Shown here piece after piece: positions 1 to 9,575 of a stretch of DNA of 64,000 nt. This stretch comes from Cognatundibacterium crateris. GTDB taxonomy: Bacteria > Pseudomonadota > Gammaproteobacteria > Burkholderiales > Burkholderiaceae_D. The translations under genes were made by a program, and so were the position numbers. Each line of letters begins with the position of its first letter. Position 1 is the stretch's first letter. The stretch covers positions 124,001 to 188,000 of the forward strand of contig NZ_JAABOS010000003.1 in the NCBI RefSeq assembly GCF_010078235.1, read 5' to 3'. The notes below the pieces were generated by a model, which was given only the letters and a program-made list of their open reading frames with translations, searched no databases and was not told where the DNA came from.

Positions 1-42
1 GTTTTGTTGTGCTGGTTTGCTGCGTTCTGTTTGCTATTGGTC

Positions 43-1014
43 TTAACGTATCATGCCGAATTCACGCGCTTGCGAGCGGTAGCGCACCACGGCTTGTTCT
101 ATGTAATCGCTGAGCTGTTTTCCTGTCATAGAAAAAGGATAAAGCCCGGCGGCTTTACGTTGCTCAGCAAAGCCGGCACTGCTCATGACACGTTCAAAGG
201 TCTGTACCCATTGCTGGTACTCGCGATCGCTGGTCTGCGGACCCATGTAGACGCCACGGATAATCGGCCAGGTCACATCAAATCCCTGCTCTCTGGCGGT
301 TGGGATGTTTTCCAGCACACCGGGCAGACGTGCGTCGGACAACACGGCCAGTACGCGGATATCGCCATCCTTCGCATGCAGCGCCGCTTCCGATACGTCG
401 CCAGACACGACTTGCACATGATTCGCCATCAATGCGGTGAAGGATTCACCGCCACCTTCAAAGGCCACCAGTTTCAGGGCTTTCGGATCGATGCCAGCCA
501 GCTGTCCTATTTGCGCCATTTTCAGCCAGTCCTGGCTGCCTACCGTACCGCCGGCTGCAATCGCAAAATTGGCTGGTCGTTTGCGCATGGCTTCCATCAG
601 CTCACGCAGGGTTTTGTAGGGGGAGTCGCGGCGTACCGCGATCATGCCGTAATCGGTACCAATCGCAGCTACCCAGCGCACTTGTGAGGTATCGGCCTTA
701 CCGAATTTACCTTCAGCGATATTCAGCAGTGAGCCGCCGGAAAACGCGACCAGCGTATTGCTGGTGGTCAGACGCTGACTGAGTACCGAGGTCCATGCCA
801 CCGCACCGACACCACCCGGCAGATAGCTGAGTTGTACCTTGCCTGGTGTGAGTGACTTCTGTATCAGTTTGCAGGTCAGGTCCATACCACCGCCGGGTTT
901 GGCCGGTACCACGCAGCGGCTGTCGGCCTCAGGTGTATTGGTCGCGGCCATGCCTGTTCCCGCCATCCATAGCGGGCTGCATAACAACAGGGCGAGGCGC
1001 AGCGGCAATTTCAT
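43..1014 (-). CDS. tctC: Bug-family (TctC-like) tripartite tricarboxylate transporter periplasmic binding protein
   Basis: Extracytoplasmic solute-binding protein of 323 residues, the usual length of the Bug/TctC family. It captures small carboxylates in the periplasm for a TctAB membrane partner. The first ~24 residues form a signal peptide ending in GMAA. The mature part starts with a Bug-like stretch (CVVPAKPGGGMDLTCK) whose glycine-rich loop normally contacts the ligand carboxylate. The ATG is preceded by AAGGAT. It diverges from a TctD/TctE-type sensor pair, the same arrangement as the Salmonella tctCBA/tctDE locus, so citrate or another tricarboxylate is the likely ligand. Only 42 bases remain downstream before the window ends, so tctB and tctA, if present, lie outside. 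The ligand cannot be read from sequence because this family is greatly expanded in Burkholderiales. Confidence 0.85.
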   Translation of the reverse strand: MKLPLRLALLLCSPLWMAGTGMAATNTPEADSRCVVPAKPGGGMDLTCKLIQKSLTPGKVQLSYLPGGVGAVAWTSVLSQRLTTSNTLVAFSGGSLLNIAEGKFGKADTSQVRWVAAIGTDYGMIAVRRDSPYKTLRELMEAMRKRPANFAIAAGGTVGSQDWLKMAQIGQLAGIDPKALKLVAFEGGGESFTALMANHVQVVSGDVSEAALHAKDGDIRVLAVLSDARLPGVLENIPTAREQGFDVTWPIIRGVYMGPQTSDREYQQWVQTFERVMSSAGFAEQRKAAGLYPFSMTGKQLSDYIEQAVVRYRSQAREFGMIR

Positions 1015-1436
1015 CGTTTATCCTTAGTTTCAGCCAGACACGGCGACTGATGGCACAAATCATAGCGGCGGATTACTTTCAGTCCGCTTTCAGCATAGTG
1101 GATGTCATACGCTTTTGATACATGCGCTGCAGTATGCATCAGAGTATGCGCAGGTTTACTCTGCGCTGGCTTTCAATTCGCTTACAGCCCGCAAGATCCC
1201 GGTCTTAGGCATAGCTGCTGTTTCATTCCTGCAAAAAATCCGTCTGTGTACCAAGCGATAGTCGATTTTGTGCGCGTTTTATGCGATTCTTCGCGCAAGG
1301 TGGTGCCTGACTCTGGCCTGCCTGACGGTTGGAGCCGGGAGACAGGCTCTGCAGATCATTACAGGATCGCTCACAAGCCATCTGCCTGGCGCTAGCGGCA
1401 GAGTGGGTTTTCTGCGGTCCTGCAGATAAAAAAATT
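1015..1436. promoter_or_regulatory. divergent control region between tctC and tctDE
   Basis: A 422-bp gap between two genes transcribed away from each other, with no convincing gene inside. It should hold both promoters and the sites of the TctD-like regulator. The hexamer CTTTCA occurs three times (near 1077, 1091 and 1170), twice followed by a CGC-containing stretch, and GCTTAC or GCTTTC motifs recur. These are only candidate operator half-sites. No clear -35/-10 pair was assigned. Confidence 0.35.
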
Positions 1437-2111
1437 ATGCGTATTCTGTTAGTTGAAGATCATCAGGAATTGTCGCACTGGCTGGCCAAGGCCTTGCGTG
1501 ATGCGCGCTTAACGGTAGAGGTCGCCCATGACGGCGCCGATGCCGATGCCTTGCTGCATACCCAGGAATATGCGCTGGTGATCCTGGATCTGAGTTTGCC
1601 CAGAATGGATGGGCTGGATGTGCTTAAGCGCATGCGCGCGCGCGGCAGCAAGACGCCGGTGCTGATCCTGACCGCACGCGGTGGCTTACAGGACCGGGTG
1701 CAGGGCTTGAATCTGGGCGCGGATGATTATCTGCCCAAACCTTTCGAGTTAGCCGAACTGGAAGCGCGCGTAAAAGCCTTATTGCGTCGCGCACAGGGCA
1801 ACGAGGCGGTGGTGCTGCAGTGTGGCGAACTCAGTTTCGACACTGTGATCCGTCAGTTCTTTTATGCCCAGGCACCGATGTCGCTGACGCCGCGTGAATA
1901 CGCGGTGCTGGAAGTGCTGATGACGCGGCCCGGACAAGCTGTGCCCAAGGATAAACTGTTTGATCAGGTGTTTGCGCTGGACGATGATGCGAATCTGGAT
2001 GCAATCGAAATTTACATACACCGTCTGCGCAAGAAGCTCGATAACGTCAGTCAGGGCAAAGTCGGCATCGTCACGCTGCGCGGCATCGGCTATTTGCTGG
2101 AAACGCGCTGA
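1437..2111 (+). CDS. tctD: TctD-like OmpR/PhoB-family response regulator
   Basis: Response regulator of 224 residues with an N-terminal receiver domain (acidic pocket EDH at residues 7-9, phospho-acceptor Asp51 in ILDLSLPRMDG, later Lys in LPKPF). A C-terminal winged-helix DNA-binding domain of OmpR type follows (TPREYAVLEVL, IEIYIHRLRKKL, LRGIGYLL). The start at MRILLVED is chosen because the receiver fold begins there; upstream in-frame codons would add a non-conserved tail. Its TGA stop overlaps the kinase ATG by one base (TGATG), showing translational coupling. It probably activates the divergent tctC operon when the carboxylate is sensed. Confidence 0.9.
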   Translation: MRILLVEDHQELSHWLAKALRDARLTVEVAHDGADADALLHTQEYALVILDLSLPRMDGLDVLKRMRARGSKTPVLILTARGGLQDRVQGLNLGADDYLPKPFELAELEARVKALLRRAQGNEAVVLQCGELSFDTVIRQFFYAQAPMSLTPREYAVLEVLMTRPGQAVPKDKLFDQVFALDDDANLDAIEIYIHRLRKKLDNVSQGKVGIVTLRGIGYLLETR

Positions 2112-3553
2112 TGCAGAACCTGGACCAACTCGGCAGTCTGCGTGGCCAGTTTCTGCGCTGGTTGCTGATACCGCTGGTGGTCCTGGTAGCGCTGAATGCA
2201 TTCTCGGTCTATAACAATGCGCTTGATGCGGCTGATCTGGCCTATGACCGCTCGCTGCTGTCGTCGGCGCGTGCACTGGGTGAGCGTATCGCGATTGTGG
2301 ACGGTAAGGTGACGGTCGACGTGCCCTATGTGGCTTTAGACAGTTTCGAGACCGACACGCTGGGACGGCTGTATTACCGGGTATCCGGCATCCATGGAGA
2401 ATACATCTCCGGTTATGAAGATTTACCGGGCTTACCCAAGAACGTTGCGCGCTCAGATATTTATCCGGCCCTGGTCCATTTTTTCCATGCCCAGTATCAG
2501 GGCCAGCCTATACGCATCGCGGCCTTGCATCAGCCCGTGTATGACGACAGGATGCGTGGCATCGCACTGGTGGAAGTGGCGGAAACGCTCGATGCCAGAC
2601 GCGGTATGTCGCGCAAAATTCTGCTTGATACTTTGTTGCGCCAGGCTTTGCTGGTGATTGCGGTGGCGCTCTTGGTCTGGCTTGCGCTGCGTTTTGTATT
2701 GCATCCCTTGCTGCAGCTCAGCTACCACCTGGCGGAACGGGAGCCGACCGATTTGTCGGATTTCAGTCCGCTGATCGTGCACAAGGAAATCCGGCCGCTG
2801 GTGCTGGCCATGAATGGCTATATGGCGCGGCTGGATCAGCTGATTTCGGGACAGAAGCGCTTCATCGCCGATGCATCCCATCAGTTACGCACACCGCTGA
2901 CTGTATTGAAAACCCAGGCCGAACTGGCTTTGCGTGAAGATGATCCGGTTGCCATGCGCCAGATCGTGCAAAGCATCGCCCAGACTACCGATACCACGGT
3001 GTATCTGGCCAACCGTCTGTTGACGCTGGCGCGTACCGGGCATGGGGTCGCGGAAATGGAAATGACAGAACTGAGCCTGACGCAACTGGCGCGCGAGGTA
3101 TGTCTGGAACTGGCCTTGAGTGCGGTGCGCAAGCAAATCGATCTGGCGCTGGAAGCCGATACCGAAGTCAGGCTGCGCGGCCATGCCTTGCTGCTGCATG
3201 AGATGCTGACCAATCTGATCGACAATGCGATTACCTATACCCCGGCTGGTGGCCAGATCGTGGTCCGTGTGCTGCCCAGGGAGACCAGTGTGCTGTTGGA
3301 AGTGCAGGATAACGGTCCCGGCTTATCCGATACGGATAAAGAAAAAGTATTCCAGCCGTTTTACCGCGCTATCAGCAGCAGTGCTGCGCACCCGGGCGGC
3401 ACCGGTCTGGGCATGAGTATCGTCAGTGATGTGGTGCAGCTGCATCAGGGCAGGATTACGCTGGAAGATGCGCAGCAGCGCGCAGACAGCACAAACCCAA
3501 CACAGGGTGGAACCGGTTTGCTGGTGCGGGTGCAATTGTCTTGCCTGGTATAA
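2111..3553 (+). CDS. tctE: TctE-like sensor histidine kinase
   Basis: Membrane sensor kinase of 480 residues. A first transmembrane helix (about residues 14-33), a periplasmic domain of the 2CSK_N type found in TctE, and a second helix (about 176-196) are followed by the cytoplasmic kinase. The phospho-acceptor His257 lies in ASHQLRTPL. The N box (LTNLIDNAITYTP) and the glycine loops (DNGPGL, GGTGLGMSI) are all present, so the enzyme looks intact. It overlaps the upstream response regulator by one base. The inferred signal is an external tri- or dicarboxylate, because the divergent gene encodes a TctC-like binding protein. Confidence 0.9.
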   Translation: MQNLDQLGSLRGQFLRWLLIPLVVLVALNAFSVYNNALDAADLAYDRSLLSSARALGERIAIVDGKVTVDVPYVALDSFETDTLGRLYYRVSGIHGEYISGYEDLPGLPKNVARSDIYPALVHFFHAQYQGQPIRIAALHQPVYDDRMRGIALVEVAETLDARRGMSRKILLDTLLRQALLVIAVALLVWLALRFVLHPLLQLSYHLAEREPTDLSDFSPLIVHKEIRPLVLAMNGYMARLDQLISGQKRFIADASHQLRTPLTVLKTQAELALREDDPVAMRQIVQSIAQTTDTTVYLANRLLTLARTGHGVAEMEMTELSLTQLAREVCLELALSAVRKQIDLALEADTEVRLRGHALLLHEMLTNLIDNAITYTPAGGQIVVRVLPRETSVLLEVQDNGPGLSDTDKEKVFQPFYRAISSSAAHPGGTGLGMSIVSDVVQLHQGRITLEDAQQRADSTNPTQGGTGLLVRVQLSCLV

Positions 3554-3662
3554 GCTAGCGGCGCATACTCGGTGAAGTATCCACCGGATGATTGCAGCAA
3601 GTATGGCGGGTAGTGAATCGGCACTTAACCAGTCTATTGGAAATATTTTTCTTAGTACATTG

Positions 3663-4475
3663 ATGAGCGATTATTCCCTGCTTCCAGAAGACCAGTTACG
3701 GCGCCAGCTGTTACGCTGCGGTCTGGCCGTGGCTGGAAGTCTGGCCGCCGCGCCGCTGATGGCACAAACCCGTCTCACCCTGTATATCCGTGAGAACCGC
3801 AACGAAGCAGGCCAGATGCTGCCTTTACGCGAAGAGATACGGCGTCTGCTCGACCTGTTTGAACAGCGGCTGGCGCTGCAGTTTGACATTGAGCGTTATC
3901 CCTATCCCCGGCTGTACGAAAAGACCCGCAACCATGAAGGCATCGCCTTTGGTATCAGTGCGGGGCGCAGCCATCCGAATCTGATCCTGTCTGAGCCTTT
4001 CCTGAGCAATCAGGTCTGGCTGGTAGTGCGCAGCGATGCGGTGTTTTCTTTTCGTGGCATAGAAGATTTACGCGGCAAAACCGTCGGTGTGGTGCGCGGT
4101 TCCGGCTATGGCGATGAGTTCGAAGCACACCGCAACAAGCTGTTCAAAGTGGAACAAGATGTGAGTTCACATACCGCGCGTTTACGTAAGCTGATCAGCC
4201 ATCGCATGGATGTGATGCTGTTCGGCGACTTTCATACGCGCGCCGAGGAAGTCAGTCAGTTTCTGCATCAGGTCATCGCCGCCGAAAAATCCTCGGGCCT
4301 GTTGCCTGGCGAGGATTTTGTGGTACTGGATAAGCCCTTACTGATCGACGAATTATGCTTTGCGGCCAGCCCCAAATACGAAGACTGGATACACCGCATC
4401 AATACAGTGATCCAGACTACACGCCGCAACGGCGAACTGAACCGCGCTATATTCCCGCCCCGTAAAGCGAATTAA
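3663..4475 (+). CDS. periplasmic solute-binding-protein-like (family 3) protein
   Basis: About 270 residues with a signal sequence (RRQLLRCGLAVAGSLAA...MAQ; the paired arginines slightly recall a Tat signal but the motif is incomplete). The rest resembles family 3 extracellular solute-binding proteins such as polar amino-acid binders: a LTLYIREN opening, then an IEDLRGKTVGVVRGSGYG segment typical of the second lobe. An ATG 75 bases upstream is also in frame, but the downstream ATG places the signal sequence near the start and is preferred. No permease or ATPase genes are adjacent, so it may sense or scavenge rather than serve an ABC importer. It ends 20 bp before the convergent radical SAM gene. 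Confidence 0.7.
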   Translation: MSDYSLLPEDQLRRQLLRCGLAVAGSLAAAPLMAQTRLTLYIRENRNEAGQMLPLREEIRRLLDLFEQRLALQFDIERYPYPRLYEKTRNHEGIAFGISAGRSHPNLILSEPFLSNQVWLVVRSDAVFSFRGIEDLRGKTVGVVRGSGYGDEFEAHRNKLFKVEQDVSSHTARLRKLISHRMDVMLFGDFHTRAEEVSQFLHQVIAAEKSSGLLPGEDFVVLDKPLLIDELCFAASPKYEDWIHRINTVIQTTRRNGELNRAIFPPRKAN

Positions 4476-4495
4476 AGCGACGTGTTCAAGCGCTA

Positions 4496-6019
4496 TCACG
4501 CCACCATGTGCTGGCGCTGTCTTTGTGGCGTGGCTTTGCCTTTTTCCTGGTTGGCTTGCTGGCCCTTATGGCTGCTGCCTTGCTGATGCTGGGCGCTGCC
4601 GGCGTAGTCGCTGGCCAGCAAGGTTTTGCAGTCGGCCGCTGACATGCCTTGTAACTGCAGCCATTGACCGACTAAGGCGGCCAGGCGATCCAGCGCGATT
4701 CTGTGGGTGGCATCGGTATTGGCAAAGATCCAGTCTGAAAACGCCATAAAGCGCGCAAACGGATCGTCTGCCAGCATCACTGGCAGCGTGTTGGCAAAGC
4801 GTCCGGAATTGGCCACCATGTCCCAGTAACGCGCAAAGCGCACCAGTCGCTGCATATCGGTAAAAGGCACGTCCTGGTTCGCCAGGATGGTGTAAGGCGG
4901 TTGTGGATCAAAGCGCAGCTGATAGGCCTCGGTGTGGCGGATGATAGGAGTGCCGCGCAGGCGTTTCAGAATGCCGAATTGTATTTCATGTGGTTTGAGC
5001 GAGACCAGATGATTAAAGCCCTGCGCAAAACTGTCCATAGTTTCACCGGGCAGACCGGCAATCAGATCGACGTGCAAATGCGCATGCGACTGGGTGGTCA
5101 GCCAGCGTATATTTTCGGCTGCTTTGTCATTGTTTTGCTTACGGCTGATCAGGGCTTGTACCGCCGGGTTAAAACTCTGGATACCGATTTCAAATTGCAG
5201 TGTGCCGTCAGGGAATTTCTGTATGCCTTCTTTAAGCGCATCCGGCAAATGGTCGGGTACCACTTCGAAGTGCGCAAACACAGGATCATGCGGCGCTGCT
5301 TCCAGTTTATCGAGGAAGAATTGCATGATTTTCAGGCTGGCTTTGATATTCAGATTGAAGGTACGGTCGACAAATTTGAATAAGCGCGCACCGCGCTGAT
5401 ACAGGCTTTCCATTTCCGCCAGAAATGCATCGATATCAAATGGCCAGGCGGTTTTGTCGAGCGCCGACAGGCAGAATTCACATTTGAACGGGCAGCCGCG
5501 CGATGCCTCGACATACAGAGTGCGGTGACGGATATCCTGATCGGTGTACAACTGATAGGGCAGCTTGATGTCATTCATCGGTGGCTGTTTGCCAGCGTGG
5601 ACTTTCATCAGCGGTTGCGGGCCCTTGAGGATTTGTGCACACAATTCCGGAAAACTGATATCGCCCCAACCAGTGATCACATAATCGGCCAGCCGTATGA
5701 TTTCCTGGTCGCCGGTTTCATGCGATACCTCAGGCCCACCCAGTACGATCACGACTTCCGGTGCGACCCGTTTCAATACCGCGACGATCTGGGTGATTTC
5801 CACCACGTTCCAGATATACACGCCAAAACCGACGATCAGCTTTTCGCCTTCCTGACGATAGCCCAGGATTTTTTCCACCACATCGGTACTGCGCGCACCG
5901 ATTACAAATTCATGCAGCTGGGTTTGCGCCTGCAACTCTCCCATATTGGCAAGCAGGTAACGCAATCCTAATGAAGCATGGGCGTAACGGGCATTGAGCG
6001 TTGTGAGCAGAATAGTCAT
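4496..6019 (-). CDS. B12-binding-domain radical SAM protein with DUF4080-like tail
   Basis: A 507-residue protein with an N-terminal cobalamin-binding-like Rossmann region (LGGPEVSHE, ITGWGDISFPEL) followed by a radical SAM core. The [4Fe-4S] ligands are visible as Cys176-x3-Cys180-x2-Cys183 (RGCPFKCEFC). The DLIAGLPGET motif of the barrel follows. The C-terminal part fits the DUF4080 extension, and the last ~40 residues are a low-complexity Gln/Lys-rich tail. Members of this family are predicted to do difficult methylations or rearrangements, and the substrate is unknown. It stands alone, convergent with the upstream plus-strand gene. Confidence 0.85.
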   Translation of the reverse strand: MTILLTTLNARYAHASLGLRYLLANMGELQAQTQLHEFVIGARSTDVVEKILGYRQEGEKLIVGFGVYIWNVVEITQIVAVLKRVAPEVVIVLGGPEVSHETGDQEIIRLADYVITGWGDISFPELCAQILKGPQPLMKVHAGKQPPMNDIKLPYQLYTDQDIRHRTLYVEASRGCPFKCEFCLSALDKTAWPFDIDAFLAEMESLYQRGARLFKFVDRTFNLNIKASLKIMQFFLDKLEAAPHDPVFAHFEVVPDHLPDALKEGIQKFPDGTLQFEIGIQSFNPAVQALISRKQNNDKAAENIRWLTTQSHAHLHVDLIAGLPGETMDSFAQGFNHLVSLKPHEIQFGILKRLRGTPIIRHTEAYQLRFDPQPPYTILANQDVPFTDMQRLVRFARYWDMVANSGRFANTLPVMLADDPFARFMAFSDWIFANTDATHRIALDRLAALVGQWLQLQGMSAADCKTLLASDYAGSAQHQQGSSHKGQQANQEKGKATPQRQRQHMVA

Positions 6020-6396
6020 GGAAAGAAAGGAGAAGCAGAAAATAAGCCGCTATTGTACGCGTTGCGTGCCCGGCTCAGGAAAATGCAGGCAGAAAAGCGC
6101 AGCTGTATCAGTTCAGCATAGCAGTGCAAACTCAGAAAAAAAGGGAATGCCGGATCGGTATGTCACTGCCGCATCGGAAACGTGAGCGTATGCGGCAGGA
6201 TCAGTCTGGGTACAGCGGCAGCTATCCGGCGTGGACTGCCTGGCGGGCGAATGGCCCGGATATTGAGGCGATTAAAACGTACAGCGAAAACTTATCAGCC
6301 AGCATGAACATCAGGCGGCAAGCTGAATAATAAAGCGGGTAAGACGGTTTACTTCAATATATTGCGTTGCAACAAATTCTTACAACTAAGCTGCAA

Positions 6397-6468
6397 TCAG
6401 TCAGCTAAGGCAGCTGTCAGGATAGCGATAGTAGCGATAATCTGCGTCATAATAATCAGGCTGATCAT
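6397..6468 (-). CDS. candidate 23-residue hydrophobic membrane peptide
   Basis: Reading the minus strand from 6468 gives ATG and 22 further codons before TGA. The product is nearly all Ile, Leu, Ala and Thr (it starts MISLIIMTQIIATIAI and ends in AALAD), enough for one transmembrane helix with an acidic end. A good ribosome-binding sequence, AAGGAAA, lies about six bases upstream of the ATG. A weak promoter-like pair (TTGGAT, then TATCAT 18 bases on) lies further upstream. Size and composition resemble type I toxin peptides of the Ibs/Fst kind, or single-helix regulatory peptides of membrane complexes. No homology is claimed. Confidence 0.4.
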   Translation of the reverse strand: MISLIIMTQIIATIAILTAALAD

Positions 6469-6729
6469 GATATTTCCTTGTGTGGTTGAATGATGTGCAC
6501 ATGATAGTCAGCCACGAAGCAAGAATCCAATGACATATTCAGATATCAAGTTATGTTATTTGTGAATGTCATTAAGATTTCACATTTCTGATGAATATTT
6601 ATTGCGTTGCACAAATAATCCGGGATTTGTACAAAATTATTGCAGCAAGACATGGTGCTGTAAGCAATACAAGACTGATAGTGGGAGGTGATGTTGTTGG
6701 GGTATGGGTACGTGAGGCATGACTTCATC

Positions 6730-6932
6730 AGGACTTACGCAAAACCGCCCCAGCGAGCTTATGGCTCCAGGTAGTGAACCCTGTCCTATGCGTACTGCTT
6801 TCGTCGCCAAGGTGTAGCCAGGCTTGCAGGCAACATGTAGCCTGCTGGAGTAACGGACATCGCTTGCCAGCGATATTTCCTATAGCACCAAAGGGCTGTT
6901 CGGCCTTGCCGGGACAATTTTGCGTAAGTCCT
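6730..6932. repeat. 203-bp inverted-repeat element, family with AGGACTTACGCAAAA ends
   Basis: The element begins AGGACTTACGCAAAA (6730-6744) and ends with the exact reverse complement (6918-6932), 15 perfect terminal bases. It has no coding sequence for a transposase and resembles a miniature inverted-repeat transposable element. Shorter relatives with the same ends occur at 18685-18772, 42105-42205 and 47267-47303. Confidence 0.75.
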
Positions 6933-6991
6933 GCTAAGAAGAAAAAAGGATGCCAGCCGTGAAACCGGTGACACCCTGACCTGGTTATATA

Positions 6992-8695
6992 TCAGAATTC
7001 TTCCCAATGCCCATCATCAGCCTTACTGGCCGGGGCTGATGCATTCTGGGAAGCTTTGCTGCTATGGCTGATTGCGCTGCGTTTGACGGCGGGCGCTGAG
7101 CCAGGTGTGCTTGCTCTGGCTGGTTTGACGACCTGAGTCCTTGGTTTAGCACTGACGTTGGTCATGCCATTAATCTTGAACACACCGACCACCTCAGCCA
7201 GGCTGGCAGCCTGATCCTGCAGCGAGGCTGCTGCGGCTGCGGCCTGTTCCACCAGTGCTGCATTCTGTTGCGTAGATTCATCCATCTTCGTGATGGCGAT
7301 ATTGATCTGATCGATGCCTGAGGTTTGCTCCTGGCTGGCGGCAGTAATTTCAGTCACCACATCCGTGACGCGGCGCACGCTGCTGACCACTTCTTTGATG
7401 GTGGCACCGGCTTCACCGACTAATTGTGTGCCGCGCTCAACCTTGCCAACCGAATCATCAATCAAGACTTTGATTTCTTTGGCCGCACTCGCACTGCGTT
7501 GCGCCAGATTGCGCACCTCGGCAGCCACCACCGCAAAACCACGCCCTTGTTCACCGGCCCGCGCCGCTTCCACCGCGGCATTCAGCGCCAGGATATTGGT
7601 CTGAAACGCGATGCCATCAATCACACCGATGATGTCGACAATTTTACGGGCGGACTCATTGATACCATTCATGGTATCGACCACCTGGTCCACGACATCG
7701 CCGCCTTTTACTGCAATCTCTGAAGCTGAGACCGCGAGCTGATTGGCTTGCCGTGCATTATCCGCATTCTGACGCACAGTGCTGGTCAGCTCTTCCATCG
7801 AGGATGCTGTTTCTTCCAGCGAGCCAGCTTGCTGTTCTGTGCGCGAGGACAGATCCATATTCCCGGTTGCAATTTCGGTTGAGGCAGAGGCGATATTGTC
7901 GGTACTGGAACGCACTTGCGACACGATGCTGAGCAGGTTGCTATTCATCTCTTTGAGTGCCTGTAAAACCTTACCGGCTTCGTCCTGGCTGTTTACTTCA
8001 ATCTGACTGGTCAGGTCGCCGCTGGAAACGGTTTCTGCTACCTGAACAGCATAGGTCAGGGACGCCACGGTTTTACGTATCAGTGACAGGCCAAAAATAA
8101 GAATAACGATTAATCCGCATAAAATGAATAAGGTAGAGACCCAGGTGGCAGATGTTAATGTTGCCATGGCTTCTGCTGCTGATTTTATCCCCAGTTCAGC
8201 GTTGTAATCTTTGAGTTCATCCAGCGTATCGGCCATCCGGTTTGATATAGGCCGGTTCGCCATTGCAAAATCCCTGGCTTCATCCAGCTTTCCTTCTGAT
8301 GAAAGAGCCAGTGCTTTGTTGCGCATAGTGGCAAATTCTTCATAGGCCTTTCTGGATTTACCCGTCAAAACGCGATCCTTGTCGTCAGTAATCAGACTTT
8401 TTTCGTATCGCTCAAATGAGGCCAAAACGTCTTGATGTCGCTCATTAAGAGACTTTTCAATGGCAGCTTTTTGCTCAGGCGTACTTGCAGACAAGTGCTG
8501 CCACATTTGTACGCGAGTTGATGCGCTTGCACGGAACATATGACTAATTTCTATCATGCTGGGCACGGTATTGACATTGGCATAATTGGTTGCATTGAAA
8601 ATTTTATTCATCTGCATAATGCCAAATCCGGAAACCGTGATCAGTACCAGAAAAAAAATCCCGATTAATAAGTAAAGACGCTTGGCAATGCTCAT
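6992..8695 (-). CDS. methyl-accepting chemotaxis protein with C-terminal CheR/CheB tether
   Basis: A 567-residue chemoreceptor: transmembrane helix 1 (about residues 7-28), a periplasmic four-helix-bundle ligand domain, helix 2 (about 185-205), HAMP, then a long coiled-coil signalling domain. The hairpin tip contains the conserved stretch [20 protein letters not shown]. The last five residues are HWEEF, matching the xWxxF pentapeptide that tethers CheR and CheB to high-abundance receptors (NWETF in E. coli Tar/Tsr). CAGGAG precedes the ATG. It lies 34 bp behind cheW, so the two are probably co-transcribed. The ligand is unknown. Confidence 0.93.
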   Translation of the reverse strand: MSIAKRLYLLIGIFFLVLITVSGFGIMQMNKIFNATNYANVNTVPSMIEISHMFRASASTRVQMWQHLSASTPEQKAAIEKSLNERHQDVLASFERYEKSLITDDKDRVLTGKSRKAYEEFATMRNKALALSSEGKLDEARDFAMANRPISNRMADTLDELKDYNAELGIKSAAEAMATLTSATWVSTLFILCGLIVILIFGLSLIRKTVASLTYAVQVAETVSSGDLTSQIEVNSQDEAGKVLQALKEMNSNLLSIVSQVRSSTDNIASASTEIATGNMDLSSRTEQQAGSLEETASSMEELTSTVRQNADNARQANQLAVSASEIAVKGGDVVDQVVDTMNGINESARKIVDIIGVIDGIAFQTNILALNAAVEAARAGEQGRGFAVVAAEVRNLAQRSASAAKEIKVLIDDSVGKVERGTQLVGEAGATIKEVVSSVRRVTDVVTEITAASQEQTSGIDQINIAITKMDESTQQNAALVEQAAAAAASLQDQAASLAEVVGVFKINGMTNVSAKPRTQVVKPARASTPGSAPAVKRSAISHSSKASQNASAPASKADDGHWEEF

Positions 8696-8729
8696 AGTTG
8701 TCTCCTGAGGAATAGATGCGGCTGGGCGG

Positions 8730-9248
8730 CTAATGGGTATTGAGGCTAGACAGGCTGAGTCCCATGTCGGTCGAGGTCATGAAGCGTTCTATATCCATCA
8801 ATATCAGCATACGGTCCTCCAGCGGCGCCAGGCCGATCAGAAAGTCTGCATCAATCGACGACCCCATTTCCGGTGCTGGTCGTATCTGATCCTGGCTCAG
8901 GTTAGTGACATCCGACACGCTATCGACCACCATGCCCAGGGTTTGGCCCTGAATATTGATAACGATGACGACGGTGAACTGGTCGTAGACGGGTGAGCCC
9001 AGTGCAAATTTCATACGCATGTCAATGATGGGAACAATGACACCACGCAGATTCATTACGCCCTTCATGAATTCGGGGGCATTTGCAATCCGGGTTACCG
9101 CTTCGTAACCACGTAATTCCTGTACGCGCTGGATATCGATACCATATTCCTCGTTTCCCAGTGTGAAGGACAGGAACTCAAGACATGGAATGGAAGGGCT
9201 GTCATCTTGAACCGATGACGCAGGGCTGGATGTAGCATTATCTTGCAT
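8730..9248 (-). CDS. cheW: CheW-type chemotaxis coupling protein
   Basis: About 172 residues with one CheW domain ([44 protein letters not shown]), which links receptors to the CheA kinase. The start is MQDNATSSP, because AGGAGG lies at good distance upstream; the longer reading frame upstream has no ribosome-binding site. The first ~25 residues are a polar tail of low conservation. It sits directly upstream of a chemoreceptor gene, suggesting a dedicated receptor/adaptor pair. No cheA is in the window. Confidence 0.9.
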   Translation of the reverse strand: MQDNATSSPASSVQDDSPSIPCLEFLSFTLGNEEYGIDIQRVQELRGYEAVTRIANAPEFMKGVMNLRGVIVPIIDMRMKFALGSPVYDQFTVVIVINIQGQTLGMVVDSVSDVTNLSQDQIRPAPEMGSSIDADFLIGLAPLEDRMLILMDIERFMTSTDMGLSLSSLNTH

Positions 9249-9575
9249 CACGGCAATACCTCCTGAATTGAAGTCATTTCCCGAAAAGACAGCTAAGCCG
9301 ATTGATAGTAGTACAGTATTCAACGTATTGGCATGCGACTAAATTGAATTTGCGAAGTTTCACAATATCTGGGCTTGCTATTCGTCGCAAAAAAGCTGAG
9401 AACAGCGTCAAGTTGCTTCTGCCTCAACAGTATCCAGCCGAGCATTCAGCAAGCATTCAGCGCGTATTTTTGCAGCTTCATTCCCGTCTTTTTACACTTC
9501 GTCGCAATGCGCTCGCAGCTTGACAGTGGATCTTCTACAGTACACACATCAACCAACCACTGAAGGAGAAACAAA
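9249..9575. promoter_or_regulatory. divergent promoter region between cheW and a small secreted-protein gene
   Basis: A 327-bp gap. For the rightward gene a TTGACA box lies at 9520-9525 with a TACACA candidate -10 at 9541-9546 (a short 15-bp spacing). AAGGAG follows before the ATG at 9576. An 11-base near-direct repeat (AGCATTCAGCA, AGCATTCAGCG) occurs around 9441-9462. No gene is seen in it. Confidence 0.35.

Larger units (their letters stand above)
6020..6991. other. 972-bp gene-poor gap with a tiny ORF and an inverted-repeat element
   Basis: No full-size gene is convincing here. It contains a candidate 23-codon hydrophobic peptide gene on the minus strand (6397-6468), an A+T-rich stretch (about 6480-6720) and a 203-bp inverted-repeat element (6730-6932). 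A direct repeat reading TATTGCGTTGCA occurs at about 6360 and again at about 6600, on either side of the tiny ORF. The first 300 bases after the radical SAM start hold nothing I can support beyond its promoter. Confidence 0.5.

Noticed and set aside
4-687. Long open frame on the plus strand across the start of the window.
   Set aside because: It lies antisense within tctC, has unconserved His/Arg-rich content and no family; a shadow of the real gene.
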